From DASSUW01 sp963844205 (GTDB taxonomy: Bacteria > Actinomycetota > Thermoleophilia > Solirubrobacterales > Solirubrobacteraceae), in NCBI GenBank assembly GCA_963844205.1, contig CAWJNK010000014.1:1302001-1366000 (forward strand): a stretch of 64,000 nucleotides of DNA. The letters are read 5' to 3'. The translations under genes were made by a program, and so were the position numbers. The notes beneath the pieces were generated by a model. The model was given only the letters and a program-made list of their open reading frames with translations. It had not been told where the DNA came from and did no database searches. Positions 24,935 to 33,009 of this stretch are shown piece after piece (position 1 is the stretch's first letter; each line of letters starts with the position of its first letter).

Positions 24935-25468
24935 ATGCCCTACGACCCCGGCCCCGACGTCATCCAGGTCATCCGCGCGCCCCGGCCCAGCCCGGTGGCG
25001 AGCACGTACCGCGCGTTCGGCGCCACGCTCAAGGGCCTGCGGACCACGTTCGGGCGGATGATCGAGGGCCCGACGACGATCCAGTACCCGGAGCAGAAGA
25101 CGCCGGTGTACCCGCGCTTCCGCGGCCGCCACAAGCTCCACCGGTTCGAGGACACGGGGCTCGAGAAGTGCGTCGGCTGCTCGCTGTGCGCCGCCGCCTG
25201 CCCCGCCGACTGCATCCGCGTCGTCGCCGCCGAGAACACGCCCGAGAACCGGGTCAGCGCCGGCGAGCGCTACGCGGCCGTGTACGAGATCAACCTCTCG
25301 CGCTGCATCTTCTGCGGCTACTGCGAGATCGCGTGCCCGTTCGACGCGATCACGATGGGCCACGACTACGAGATGGGCGACTACAACCGCTCGGACCTCA
25401 TCTTCACGAAGGAGATGCTGCTCGCCGAGCCGCTCGAACGCTCCCCGCTGCGCGCCGCCGGCGAGTAG
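24935..25468 (+). CDS. nuoI: NADH-quinone oxidoreductase subunit I
   Basis: A 177-residue TYKY-type subunit with two ferredoxin motifs binding N6a and N6b: CVGCSLCAAACPADC and CIFCGYCEIACPFDA. The N-terminal region RTTFGRMIEGPTTIQYPEQK anchors it near the membrane. It is the last gene of the first nuo block; nuoJ is not next but 28 kb away. Its stop lies 3 bases from the stop of the convergent LAL regulator. Confidence 0.97.
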   Translation: MPYDPGPDVIQVIRAPRPSPVASTYRAFGATLKGLRTTFGRMIEGPTTIQYPEQKTPVYPRFRGRHKLHRFEDTGLEKCVGCSLCAAACPADCIRVVAAENTPENRVSAGERYAAVYEINLSRCIFCGYCEIACPFDAITMGHDYEMGDYNRSDLIFTKEMLLAEPLERSPLRAAGE

Positions 25469-25471
25469 CCG

Positions 25472-28201
25472 TCAGCCCTGCGCCAGGGCCGCGAAGCGGC
25501 CGGCGAGCTGGGTGCGGGAGCGGACCCCGAGCTTCGCGTACGCGCGCGAGAGATGGACCTCGACGGTGTGGACGGTGACGTAGAGCGTCCGCGCGATCTC
25601 CTTGTTGGACCGGCCGTCCGCCGCCAGCTCGGCGACGCGCTGCTCGCTCGGCGTCAGCCCGTCGTCGTCCTGCCGCGGGCGCCGGCCGCCGACGCGAGCG
25701 AGCTGCGCCCGCGCCTCGTCCGCCCAGCCCGGCGAGCCGAGCTCGTCGAACGCCGCCACCGCGCACTCCAGCGACTCGCGGGCACCGCGCCACTGCTTGT
25801 AGCGCCGCTGCGCGCGGCCGAGGCTGAGCAGCGTCCGCGCCCGGTCGAAGCGCAGGCCGAGCGACCCGTAGGCCGCGGCGGCGTCGACGAGGTCGGTCGC
25901 GGCCTGCTCGTCGTAGCCGTCAACGGCAAGGCGGAGCAGCGCGGCGCAGCGCTTCGCCGTTGCGAGGCCCCAGGGGTGCTCCTGCTCCTCGCTGAGCGCG
26001 CGCAGGCGCTCGACGACCGCGCGCGCCTCGTCGAGCTCGCCGACCGCCAGCAGAGCCTCCACCAGGTCGGGCGCGACCGGGATCACGCCCGGGTCGTCGA
26101 TGCCCTCGCGCTGGGTGTGGTCCCAGACCTCGCGGAGGATCTCGGCCGCCCGGGCCGGCTCGTGCGCGAGCAACTTCATCGTCCCGAGCGCGTGTCGCGC
26201 CTCGAGCGGCTCCCAGATGCGGCCCGTCGCCTCGCCGACCGAGATCGCCTTCTCGGCCCACGACTCGGTCTCGGCGAGCAGTCCGCGGCCGGCGGCGAGG
26301 GCCGCGCGCGACTTGTCGTAGAGCGGCGCCACCAGCAGATCGCGCTCGGCGGACATCGCCCACTCGTCCAGCAGGTGCTCGGCCGCGTCCCACTCGCCCG
26401 CGCGGAGCTCGACCTCGCACAGGTGCGCGCGCTCGAGGGCGTAGGAGACCGGCTCGCCGAGCGTGTCGGCCGCGCACAGCAGTCGCTGCACCTCCGGCCT
26501 CGCCTCCCGCATGTCGCCGCGCCACACGAGCTGCAGGCCGGCGGGCCGGTCGGGCGACTCGGCGATGAAGGGGACGGCGTCGTCGACCGCGTGGAACCGC
26601 GCCCGCAGGTCGTCGATCGGGCGCCCGCGCAGCGCGCGCGCCCAACACAGGGCGACGAGCGCCAGCCGGACCGCGGCGGGGCCCTGGAACTGCGCGTCGG
26701 CGAGCGCCACCAGCGCCCAGGCCTCGGCCTGGACCGCGGACATCGAGCTCGTGCTCGCGTGGATCGCCTTCTTCGCCAGGGCCACGGCCCGCAGCGCGGG
26801 CTCGTCCTCGCTCTCCGCCGCCGCCATGTCGAAGTGGCGCAGCAGATCGTCGAGCGTACGGACGTGGGCGCCGCTGGCGAGCAGCAGCCAGCCTCGCGCG
26901 CGCGGCGCGCCCGCGGGGAACGACTCGACTTCGTCGAGCAGCAGGTCGGTGATGCGCTGCTTGAGCCCGGCCCGCTCCAGATAGGCCCCGAGCTCGAGCA
27001 GCCGATCGGTGCGCTCGGCGGCGCCCGACGGCGTCAGCCGCAGTGCGTGCTCGGCGAGCTGGACCGCCTCGGCCGTGGCGCCGCGGGCGGAGGCGGTCGT
27101 GGCCGCGTCGGACACCGCGCGGGCGAGCTCCGGATCGGCGCCGTCGGTGGCGAGCGCGAGATGCAGCGCGCGCAGCTCGCGGTCGGCGACCACCCCGGCC
27201 AGGGCGAGGTGGAGCTCGCGCCGCTCGCGCGCGCGGGAGCACGACTTGGCGGCGGCGGCGAGCAACGGGTGGGTGGCGCGCACGCGGTCGCCCGCCACGG
27301 TCAGCAGGCCCGCGTCCACGGCGTCGTCGAGATCGCCGGCGCCCGACAGCTCGACCAGCTCGGCGGTCCGCAGCTCGCCGCCGAGCGCGACCGCGAGCAG
27401 CAGGCGCCGGCTCGCCTCGGGCAGCGCCGCGACACGGGTGCCGAGCATGTCCTCGGCCGCGTGCGGGACCGGGAGGTCGTCGCCGAACTCGGGCAGCCCG
27501 TGCTCGAGCACCATGCGCCCGAGCTCGAGCGCGAACAGCGGGTTGCCGAGCGTCGAGTCGGCGATCTGTCGCAGGAGATGGCGCGGCAGGGTGAGCCCGA
27601 GCCGCTCGGCGAGCAGCCGGCGCGTGGCGCCGAAGCTCAGCGGTTCGATCGGCATGCGCTTCAGGCGACGGCGCTCGAAGGTCTGCTCGAGCTCGGAGAC
27701 GGGCCCGGGGCGCCTGGCGAGCAGGAACGCGACGCCCTCGCCCTCGAGCCGGCGGGCTGCGGACGCGAGCACGCTCGCCGACGGCCCGTCGAGCCACTGG
27801 AGGTCGTCGATCGCCACCAGCAGCGGCTCGCGCTCAGCCAGGCCGCGCAGGAGGTTGAGGAAGCCCAGCGCGATCGCGTGCGGCTCGGGTGGCGTGCCGT
27901 CGGGCGGCACGCGCAGCAGCGCGATGTCCAGCGCCGAGCGCTGGGGGGCGGCGAGGCCATCGGTGTCGAGGCCGTCGCAGAGGTCGATCAGCGCCGAGAA
28001 GGCCAGCTGGGCCTCGGCGCCGGTCGGTCGTGAGGACAGGACGCGAAGCCCATGCTTGCGTGCCGCCTCGATTCCGGCCTCCCACAGCGTCGTCTTGCCG
28101 ATGCCGGGTCCGCCGGTGAGTATGAGCGCTTCTGGGTCGGTGACGAACTCCGCCAGTTCCGAGAGCTCGGGCGCGCGGCCCACGATCGTCTCGCCGTACA
28201 T
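25472..28201 (-). CDS. LAL-type (MalT-like) LuxR-family ATP-binding regulator
   Basis: A 909-residue regulator with an N-terminal AAA/STAND ATPase (Walker A GGPGIGKTTLWEAG near residue 31; Walker B LLVAIDDLQWLDGPS near 150), a long TPR-like helical middle, and a C-terminal LuxR HTH (LTPSEQRVAELAADGRSNKEIARTLYVTVHTVEVHLSRAYAKLGVRSRTQL). It would switch to an active oligomer on ligand and ATP binding and activate transcription. The target is unknown. It is convergent with nuoI and has a 162-bp upstream region with two near-identical 12-mers. Confidence 0.93.
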   Translation of the reverse strand: MYGETIVGRAPELSELAEFVTDPEALILTGGPGIGKTTLWEAGIEAARKHGLRVLSSRPTGAEAQLAFSALIDLCDGLDTDGLAAPQRSALDIALLRVPPDGTPPEPHAIALGFLNLLRGLAEREPLLVAIDDLQWLDGPSASVLASAARRLEGEGVAFLLARRPGPVSELEQTFERRRLKRMPIEPLSFGATRRLLAERLGLTLPRHLLRQIADSTLGNPLFALELGRMVLEHGLPEFGDDLPVPHAAEDMLGTRVAALPEASRRLLLAVALGGELRTAELVELSGAGDLDDAVDAGLLTVAGDRVRATHPLLAAAAKSCSRARERRELHLALAGVVADRELRALHLALATDGADPELARAVSDAATTASARGATAEAVQLAEHALRLTPSGAAERTDRLLELGAYLERAGLKQRITDLLLDEVESFPAGAPRARGWLLLASGAHVRTLDDLLRHFDMAAAESEDEPALRAVALAKKAIHASTSSMSAVQAEAWALVALADAQFQGPAAVRLALVALCWARALRGRPIDDLRARFHAVDDAVPFIAESPDRPAGLQLVWRGDMREARPEVQRLLCAADTLGEPVSYALERAHLCEVELRAGEWDAAEHLLDEWAMSAERDLLVAPLYDKSRAALAAGRGLLAETESWAEKAISVGEATGRIWEPLEARHALGTMKLLAHEPARAAEILREVWDHTQREGIDDPGVIPVAPDLVEALLAVGELDEARAVVERLRALSEEQEHPWGLATAKRCAALLRLAVDGYDEQAATDLVDAAAAYGSLGLRFDRARTLLSLGRAQRRYKQWRGARESLECAVAAFDELGSPGWADEARAQLARVGGRRPRQDDDGLTPSEQRVAELAADGRSNKEIARTLYVTVHTVEVHLSRAYAKLGVRSRTQLAGRFAALAQG

Positions 28202-28363
28202 GTAGTGCGGAATGTCACGCTTGGCGACCCGCGGATCAATCGTGCGGCCCGACCCCCCGGGTACGGGTACCCCTACAAGTTGTCTGACAGCTTTGCCGTA
28301 TGGGCCCTATTTGTTGGCGTTCTGGCGTATTTTCGAGCCTAGAGATCAGACAGCTTTTCGGTT
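28202..28363. promoter_or_regulatory. Upstream region of LAL regulator with direct repeats and dyad
   Basis: This segment is clearly more AT-rich than its surroundings. TCTGACAGCTTT (28283-28294) and TCAGACAGCTTT (28346-28357) are direct repeats 63 bp apart. A dyad GGGTAC/GTACCC (28259-28272) lies close to the LAL start. These may be operator sites for the LAL protein or another regulator. Confidence 0.35.
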
Positions 28364-29422
28364 TCAGCCGGCGAGCAGGAGGTGGGAGTCGCCGAACTCG
28401 TGCCAGCGGTAGCCGTCGGCCAGCGCCGCCGCGTACGAACGCTCGACGAGGCGACGACCCGCGATGGCCTCCAGCATCAGTAGGTGGCTCGCGTCGGGCT
28501 CGTGCCAGCCGGTGATGACGCCGTCCACGACCCGGGGGGACCGGTCCGGCCCGATTACGAGCCGCGTCCACCCCTCGACGGGACGAACCGTGGCGCGCCG
28601 TTCGCCGGGTCGCGCGGCCTCGTCCGCCGCGCTCTCTGCCCGCGCGGCCTCGTCCGCCGCGCTCTCGAGCGCGCGTACGACGGTGGTGCCGACGGCGATC
28701 ACGCGCTGGGCGGCATTGACGGCAGCGGCGGTGCCGGGCGGGACGCGGAAGCGTTCCGGGTACGGCGCCTCGCCGCGCTCGAGCGAGGACACGCCGGCGT
28801 GCAGCACGATCGTCGCCACTGCGATGCCGCGGACCTCGAGCCGCTCCAGCACGCGCTCGCTGAACGGCCGGCCCGCGCTCGGCATCTCGGCGCTGCCGGG
28901 CTCGGACGCGAAGATGGTCTGGAAGTCGGCGAGTGGGCGCGGGTCGGGCAGGTGGCGGTAGCGGATCGGCTCGCCGTGGCGCTCCAGGTACTCGAGCAGC
29001 GGTTCGGGCAGCTTCAGGCGGGCCGCCCACAGTCGCCGGCCGCCGAGGTACGGCGCGAGCAGCTCGGCCTGCCCGCCGGCGGGCAGCGTCAGCCGCTCGC
29101 CGGCCCCGGCGCCTCGATGTGGCGCCGTGCCGTCCCGCAGCTCGACCACCCAGCGCTCGTGGCCATCGTCGGGCCAGCCACGGGGCGGCGCGGGGAGCGG
29201 CGTCGAGAGATGCAGTCTCTGGTCGCCTGAGACCGGGAGCGCGGCGGGCAGCGTGGCGCTCGTGTTGACGACGAGCAGGTCGCCAGGCTCCAAGAGATCA
29301 GACAAGTCGAGGAACCGGGCATGGCGGATGCCGGCGCGGGAGGCCACCATCAGCCGCACCTGGTCGCGCTCGGCCGGCGGCTCGGTCGCCGCCAGGGGCT
29401 CGAACGCGAGCGCCGCGCTCAT
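28364..29422 (-). CDS. queA: S-adenosylmethionine:tRNA ribosyltransferase-isomerase
   Basis: A 352-residue QueA. It transfers and isomerises the ribosyl group of SAM onto 7-aminomethyl-7-deazaguanine in tRNA to make epoxyqueuosine. Conserved blocks include LEPGDLLVVNTSATLPAAL, IRYRHLPDPRPLADFQTIFASEPGSAEMPSAGRPF and VITGWHEPDASHLLMLEAIAG. Family members are ~340-355 residues. A perfect 26-bp direct repeat at 28611-28636 and 28641-28666 duplicates ten residues (ESAADEAARA) in a surface-like loop. Its ATG overlaps the SDR stop as ATGA, so it is the second gene of a two-gene unit. Other queuosine genes are absent here. Confidence 0.9.
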   Translation of the reverse strand: MSAALAFEPLAATEPPAERDQVRLMVASRAGIRHARFLDLSDLLEPGDLLVVNTSATLPAALPVSGDQRLHLSTPLPAPPRGWPDDGHERWVVELRDGTAPHRGAGAGERLTLPAGGQAELLAPYLGGRRLWAARLKLPEPLLEYLERHGEPIRYRHLPDPRPLADFQTIFASEPGSAEMPSAGRPFSERVLERLEVRGIAVATIVLHAGVSSLERGEAPYPERFRVPPGTAAAVNAAQRVIAVGTTVVRALESAADEAARAESAADEAARPGERRATVRPVEGWTRLVIGPDRSPRVVDGVITGWHEPDASHLLMLEAIAGRRLVERSYAAALADGYRWHEFGDSHLLLAG

Positions 29423-30099
29423 GCCGGCGCCACCGCGCCGGCCTGGTAGCGGCCGCTCGGCGCGTCGCCGTACACGATCGTGAGCAGTCCCGGCACGCTG
29501 TCCTCGGGCGGCGGGCGGTCGGAGATGTCCTCGCCGGGGAACGCCTCCTGGTGCATCTGCGTGTTCATGTCGCCGGGGTCGACGGCGGCGATGCGCAACT
29601 CCGGATGCTCCGCGGCGAGGACCCGCGTGAGCTGCTCGAGCGCGGCCTTCGAGGAGCCGTAGCCGCCCCAGCCCTCGTACGCCTCGACCGCGGCGTCCGA
29701 CGTGATGTTGAGGACACAGGCGCCCGGGCGGAGGAGCGGGAGCGCGGCCTGGAAGAGCGCAAGGGGTGCGTGGACGTTGACGCGGTAGACCCGTTCGAGC
29801 ACGTCGAGCGGGTAGTCGACGAGGCGCGGCTGCGGGCTCGGGCCGAGCAGGCTCGCGTTGTTGACGAGGAGGTCGATCCGCGGGCCGGCGGCCGCGATCA
29901 GCGCCTGGCGGTGCTCGGGGTCGGCGACGTCGCCGGCGATCGCCACGACCTCCGTTCGCCGCGCGAGCTCGGCCCGCGCGGATTCGAGCGCGTCGCCGCC
30001 GCGCGCGTCGATGACGAGGCGCCACGAACGGCGCGCGAGCTCGCGCGCCAGGGCCAGCCCGAGGCCACGCGAGGCGCCGGTGATCAGTGCCGTATCCAT
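29419..30099 (-). CDS. Short-chain dehydrogenase/reductase (SDR)
   Basis: A 226-residue classical SDR: the Rossmann motif TGASRGLGLALAREL at residues 7-21, the NNAS motif (LLVNNASLLG), a Ser in NITSDA, and the catalytic YGSSK (Tyr-x3-Lys). The proximal DARGG and DVADP suggest the cofactor site; the substrate is unknown. The start is ATG 30099 with minus-strand TAGCGT at 30112-30107 seven bases upstream, suggesting a leaderless mRNA. It is divergent from rtcB and coupled to queA. Confidence 0.9.
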   Translation of the reverse strand: MDTALITGASRGLGLALARELARRSWRLVIDARGGDALESARAELARRTEVVAIAGDVADPEHRQALIAAAGPRIDLLVNNASLLGPSPQPRLVDYPLDVLERVYRVNVHAPLALFQAALPLLRPGACVLNITSDAAVEAYEGWGGYGSSKAALEQLTRVLAAEHPELRIAAVDPGDMNTQMHQEAFPGEDISDRPPPEDSVPGLLTIVYGDAPSGRYQAGAVAPA

Positions 30100-30143
30100 G
30101 CCCAGGACGCTAGGCGCGCCCCGCCCTGTCCACCATTGGGAAA

Positions 30144-30220
30144 TGGTCCTAGGACCGGGGACCTACACAGGTCAGTTCTCGGCGAACCCGGGAGCAGAGG
30201 TTCGACTCCTCTCGGGGGCC
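30144..30220 (+). ncRNA. tRNA-like structured element in the rtcB leader
   Basis: The segment folds like part of a tRNA. A perfect T arm has stem AGAGG/CCTCT and loop TTCGACT (30196-30212), followed directly by an acceptor-like 3' strand CGGGGGC (30213-30219). Upstream are a D-arm-like hairpin GACCT/AGGTC with ACAC loop (30160-30173) and a short anticodon-like hairpin GTTC/GAAC with loop TCGGC (30175-30187). GTCCTAG near 30145 can pair imperfectly with the acceptor strand. There is no normal 7-base anticodon loop and no CCA. It ends 30 bases before the rtcB start, behind a 6-bp hairpin ACCATT/AATGGT (30132-30147). It may be a tRNA mimic, a processed RNA ligase substrate, or a tRNA relic. Confidence 0.5.
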
Positions 30221-30250
30221 TCGACAACGACAATGAAAGGAGGAACGCAC

Positions 30251-31549
30251 ATGAGCACGATCAAGACGTTCGGCTCCGTCGACGAGCGGAGCCTGAAGCA
30301 GCTCGAGCGGTGCATGCACGCCGGCGACGCCGAGTTCGGCGTGCTGTGCGCGGACCATCACCCAGGCTACTCGCAGCCGATCGGTGGCGGCATCGCCTAC
30401 GAGGGCTACGTCTCGCCCTCGGGCGTGGGCTATGACATCGGCTGCGGCAACAAGGCCGCGCGGACGGAGCTCACCCGGGCCGATCTCGACGCGCTCGGCG
30501 GCGTCGAGCCGGTCATGCGCGAGATCGTGCGCCGGATCTCGTTCGGCATGGGCGTGCCCGCACAGGAGCGGGCGGACCATCCGGTGCTGGACAAGATCCG
30601 CAACGCGGACTTCCGGCCACAGCGCAAGCTGGTGCAGGTCGCGGAGTCACAGCTCGGCACGGTCGGCTCCGGCAACCACTACGTCAATCTGATGGAGGAC
30701 GAGGTGGGCCGGATCTGGGTGGGCGTCCACTTCGGCTCGCGTGGCTTCGGCCACAAGACCGCGTCCGGCTTCCTGGCCCTCGCCGAGGGCAAGCAGTTCG
30801 GCGAGCGGGCGGTCGAGGGCGAGATGGACTCGCCGCCGGTGCTGTTCGAGGTCGGCTCCGAGCTCGGCGACGCGTACGTCGACGCGATGGAGCTCGCGGG
30901 CGAGTACGCCTACGCCGGCCGCGACGTCGTGGTCGCCAAGGTGCTCGAGATCCTGGGCGCCGAGGCGGTGCACGAGGTGCACAACCACCACAACTTCGCG
31001 TGGCACGAGGAGCACTTCGGCCGCACCTACTGGGTGATCCGGAAGGGCTGCACGCCGGCCCGACCGGGCCAGGAGGGCTTCGTGGGCGGCTCGATGGGCG
31101 ACGAGTCGGTGATCCTCGAGGGCGTCGAGTCGGGCGAGAACGAGCACGCCCTGTTCTCGACTGTGCACGGCGCCGGCCGGGTGATGAGCCGCTCGAAGGC
31201 CGCGGGCCGGGTGCGCCGGCGCAAGCGCTGGGCGTGCCGGAGCCGGGACTGCGAGCGGGTGTTCGAGAGCGACGGGGCCTGCCCCGACCACCCGGACGTC
31301 GGCCTCAAGAAGGTGTGGGTCGAGGAGCAGCTCAAGCCGGGCGTGGTCGACTGGCCCGCGGTGCAGGGCCGCCTGCGCGAGCAGGGCATCGTCCTCATCG
31401 GCGGTGGCGCAGACGAGGCCCCGGAGGTCTATAAGCGCCTCCCGGACGTGCTCGCCGCCCACGGCGACACGATCCGCGTGAAGCACACGCTCCGCCCGCT
31501 CGGCGTCGCGATGGCCGGTCGCGACGTCCACGACCCGTACAAGGACTGA
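30251..31549 (+). CDS. rtcB: RtcB-type RNA ligase with Cys-rich insertion
   Basis: A 432-residue RtcB with the Mn2+/GTP active-site elements: VGYDIGCGNKA (Cys ligand), GTVGSGNHYVNL, HFGSRGFGHKTA, the HNHHNFAW cluster, RKGCTPA, and the nucleophile region STVHGAGRVMSRSKA. RtcB joins 2',3'-cyclic phosphate and 5'-OH RNA ends, using GTP. After MSRSKAAG there is an insertion rich in Arg/Cys (CRSRDCERVFESDGACPDH, near residues 325-345) that resembles a zinc site. AAAGGAGG precedes the ATG. The leader holds a tRNA-like structure. Archease is not encoded nearby. Confidence 0.93.
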   Translation: MSTIKTFGSVDERSLKQLERCMHAGDAEFGVLCADHHPGYSQPIGGGIAYEGYVSPSGVGYDIGCGNKAARTELTRADLDALGGVEPVMREIVRRISFGMGVPAQERADHPVLDKIRNADFRPQRKLVQVAESQLGTVGSGNHYVNLMEDEVGRIWVGVHFGSRGFGHKTASGFLALAEGKQFGERAVEGEMDSPPVLFEVGSELGDAYVDAMELAGEYAYAGRDVVVAKVLEILGAEAVHEVHNHHNFAWHEEHFGRTYWVIRKGCTPARPGQEGFVGGSMGDESVILEGVESGENEHALFSTVHGAGRVMSRSKAAGRVRRRKRWACRSRDCERVFESDGACPDHPDVGLKKVWVEEQLKPGVVDWPAVQGRLREQGIVLIGGGADEAPEVYKRLPDVLAAHGDTIRVKHTLRPLGVAMAGRDVHDPYKD

Positions 31550-31550
31550 C

Positions 31551-31566
31551 GGCCGCGAGAGCGGCC
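31551..31566. terminator. Bidirectional hairpin between rtcB and the PPOX-like remnant
   Basis: Arms GGCCGC and GCGGCC around a GAGA tetraloop begin 1 base after the rtcB stop and lie 12 bases from the stop of the convergent short gene. The position fits a shared terminator. Confidence 0.5.
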
Positions 31567-31578
31567 CTCAGATTCCGC

Positions 31579-31776
31579 CTAGGCGTCGGCCGCCAGCTTC
31601 GTCAGGAAGGACGGCATGCGGCCGGCACCGAAGTCGAAGAACCGCGCCCATACCGGCTCGATGGAGATACGTGCCATCTGGTCGTACATCGACCTCACCT
31701 GGAGCAGCGTCGCGGAGGCGAGCAGGTTCCGCGCACCGGGATGCTCGAGCTCTTCGGTGATCTCTTGCGGGTCCAC
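31579..31776 (-). CDS. Pyridoxamine-5'-phosphate-oxidase-like protein with large internal deletion (65 aa)
   Basis: GTG 31776 follows a strong AAAGGAAGG. The first 26 residues (MDPQEITEELEHPGARNLLASATL) resemble the N-terminus of small actinobacterial PPOX-fold flavin-binding proteins. The last 37 (QVRSMYDQMARISIEPVWARFFDFGAGRMPSFL) resemble their C-terminus. The roughly 80-90 residues between, which form the flavin-binding beta barrel, are missing, with the frame intact. The family match is from memory and should be checked. With strong translation signals but no core fold, the product may be inert or may serve a different role. It lies downstream of the ECF42 gene on the same strand. Confidence 0.5.
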   Translation of the reverse strand: MDPQEITEELEHPGARNLLASATLLQVRSMYDQMARISIEPVWARFFDFGAGRMPSFLTKLAADA

Positions 31777-31803
31777 GACCTTCCTTTCTTTGGAGTCGGT
31801 GAG

Positions 31804-33009
31804 CTACAGCTCGGCGGCCCGAGCGCGGGCGGCCTGGCGGACCAGGTGGTCTCGCTCGGAGATATTCGTGGCCGCGCGGGCGGCATCGACGTACGCCGTG
31901 GCGGCGGCGGGCAGGTCGCCGTCGAGCTCGTGCAGGTGCCCGCGGACGGCGTGCCACCGGTGGCGGTCGCCGAGCACCTCGCGCAGCCGGTCGGTCTCGC
32001 GCAGCCCCGCGGCGGGACCGAGGACGTGGCCGACCGCGACCGCGCGGCCGAGCACGGCGGCTGGGTCCTGGCGCACCGGGGCGTCGGTGAGGGCGACGAG
32101 GTCGTCGTACCAGGCGAGGATCTGCGGCCAGTCGGTCTCCTCGGCGGTGGCCGCGTCGTCGTGCAGGGCGGCGATGGCGGCCTCGATCTGGTAGCGCCCG
32201 GGGCGCTGAACGGCCAGCGCCGATTGCAGGACACGCACGCCCTCGGCGATCTCGCGGGTGTCCCACAGGCCACGGTCCTGCCGGTCGAGCGTGACGATGC
32301 GACCCTCTGAGTCGACCCGCGCCGGGAGGCGGGCGTGGTTGAGGAGCATCAGCGCGAGCAGCCCGCGCGCCTCCGGTTCCTCGGTGGCGAGGGTGAGTTG
32401 GCGGGCGAGCCGGATCGCCTCGCGCGCCAGGTTGATACGGCCCCCGGTATGCCCGGCCGTGTAGATGAGGTAGAGCACGCGCAGCACGACGGCGAGGTCA
32501 CCGGGCTGGTCCAGGCGGCGGACGGGCGGGCCGATAAGCGCGCGCTTGGCCCGGCTGATCCGCTGCGCCATCGTCGCCTCGGGCACGTAGAAGGCGTCGG
32601 CGATCTCTTGGGTGGTGAGGCCGCCGACGGCGCGCAGGGTCAGCGCCACCTGGGAGGCGGGCGCGAGGTCGGGGTGACAGCAGCAGAAGAGCAGGAAGAG
32701 CGTGTCGTCGCCCTCCTCGGTGGCGGCCGGCTGCGACGGCTCCGCGTACGTCGCCTCCTCGCGGCGGTGGCGGGCGGCCTCGCTGCGGCGGGCGTCGACG
32801 AGCCGCCGCGTCGCGACCGTCGCCAGCCACGCCCGCGGGTCGCGCGGCGGGTGCTCGGGCCACACCCGCAGCGCCTCCAGCAGCGCCTCCTGCAGCGCGT
32901 CCTCGGCGGCATCGAAGTCCTCGCCCCGCCGGACCAGGCCCGCGAGTACCCGAGGGACGAGGACGCGCAGCGCGCCCTCGTCCAGCCGTCGCGTCGGCTC
33001 GTCGATCAC
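31804..33009 (-). CDS. ECF42-type sigma factor with C-terminal TPR-like extension
   Basis: A 401-residue sigma factor. The sigma-2 domain (residues ~20-85, with DAEDALQEALLEALRVWPEHPPRDPRAWL) and sigma-4 HTH (~115-165, LTLRAVGGLTTQEIADAFYVPEATMAQRISRAKR) are followed by a ~200-residue helical extension (LNHARLPARVDSEGRIVTLDRQDRGLWD ...). That layout defines group ECF42. This group is genetically linked to DGPF/YCII proteins rather than to an anti-sigma factor, and one is directly upstream here, overlapping by 4 bases. The extension is thought to control activity. No anti-sigma gene is present. Confidence 0.92.
   Translation of the reverse strand: MIDEPTRRLDEGALRVLVPRVLAGLVRRGEDFDAAEDALQEALLEALRVWPEHPPRDPRAWLATVATRRLVDARRSEAARHRREEATYAEPSQPAATEEGDDTLFLLFCCCHPDLAPASQVALTLRAVGGLTTQEIADAFYVPEATMAQRISRAKRALIGPPVRRLDQPGDLAVVLRVLYLIYTAGHTGGRINLAREAIRLARQLTLATEEPEARGLLALMLLNHARLPARVDSEGRIVTLDRQDRGLWDTREIAEGVRVLQSALAVQRPGRYQIEAAIAALHDDAATAEETDWPQILAWYDDLVALTDAPVRQDPAAVLGRAVAVGHVLGPAAGLRETDRLREVLGDRHRWHAVRGHLHELDGDLPAAATAYVDAARAATNISERDHLVRQAARARAAEL

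Noticed and set aside
30144..30220. Calling the rtcB leader element a functional tRNA
   Set aside because: No 7-base anticodon loop, imperfect acceptor pairing and a missing canonical D loop. Kept instead as a tRNA-like element.
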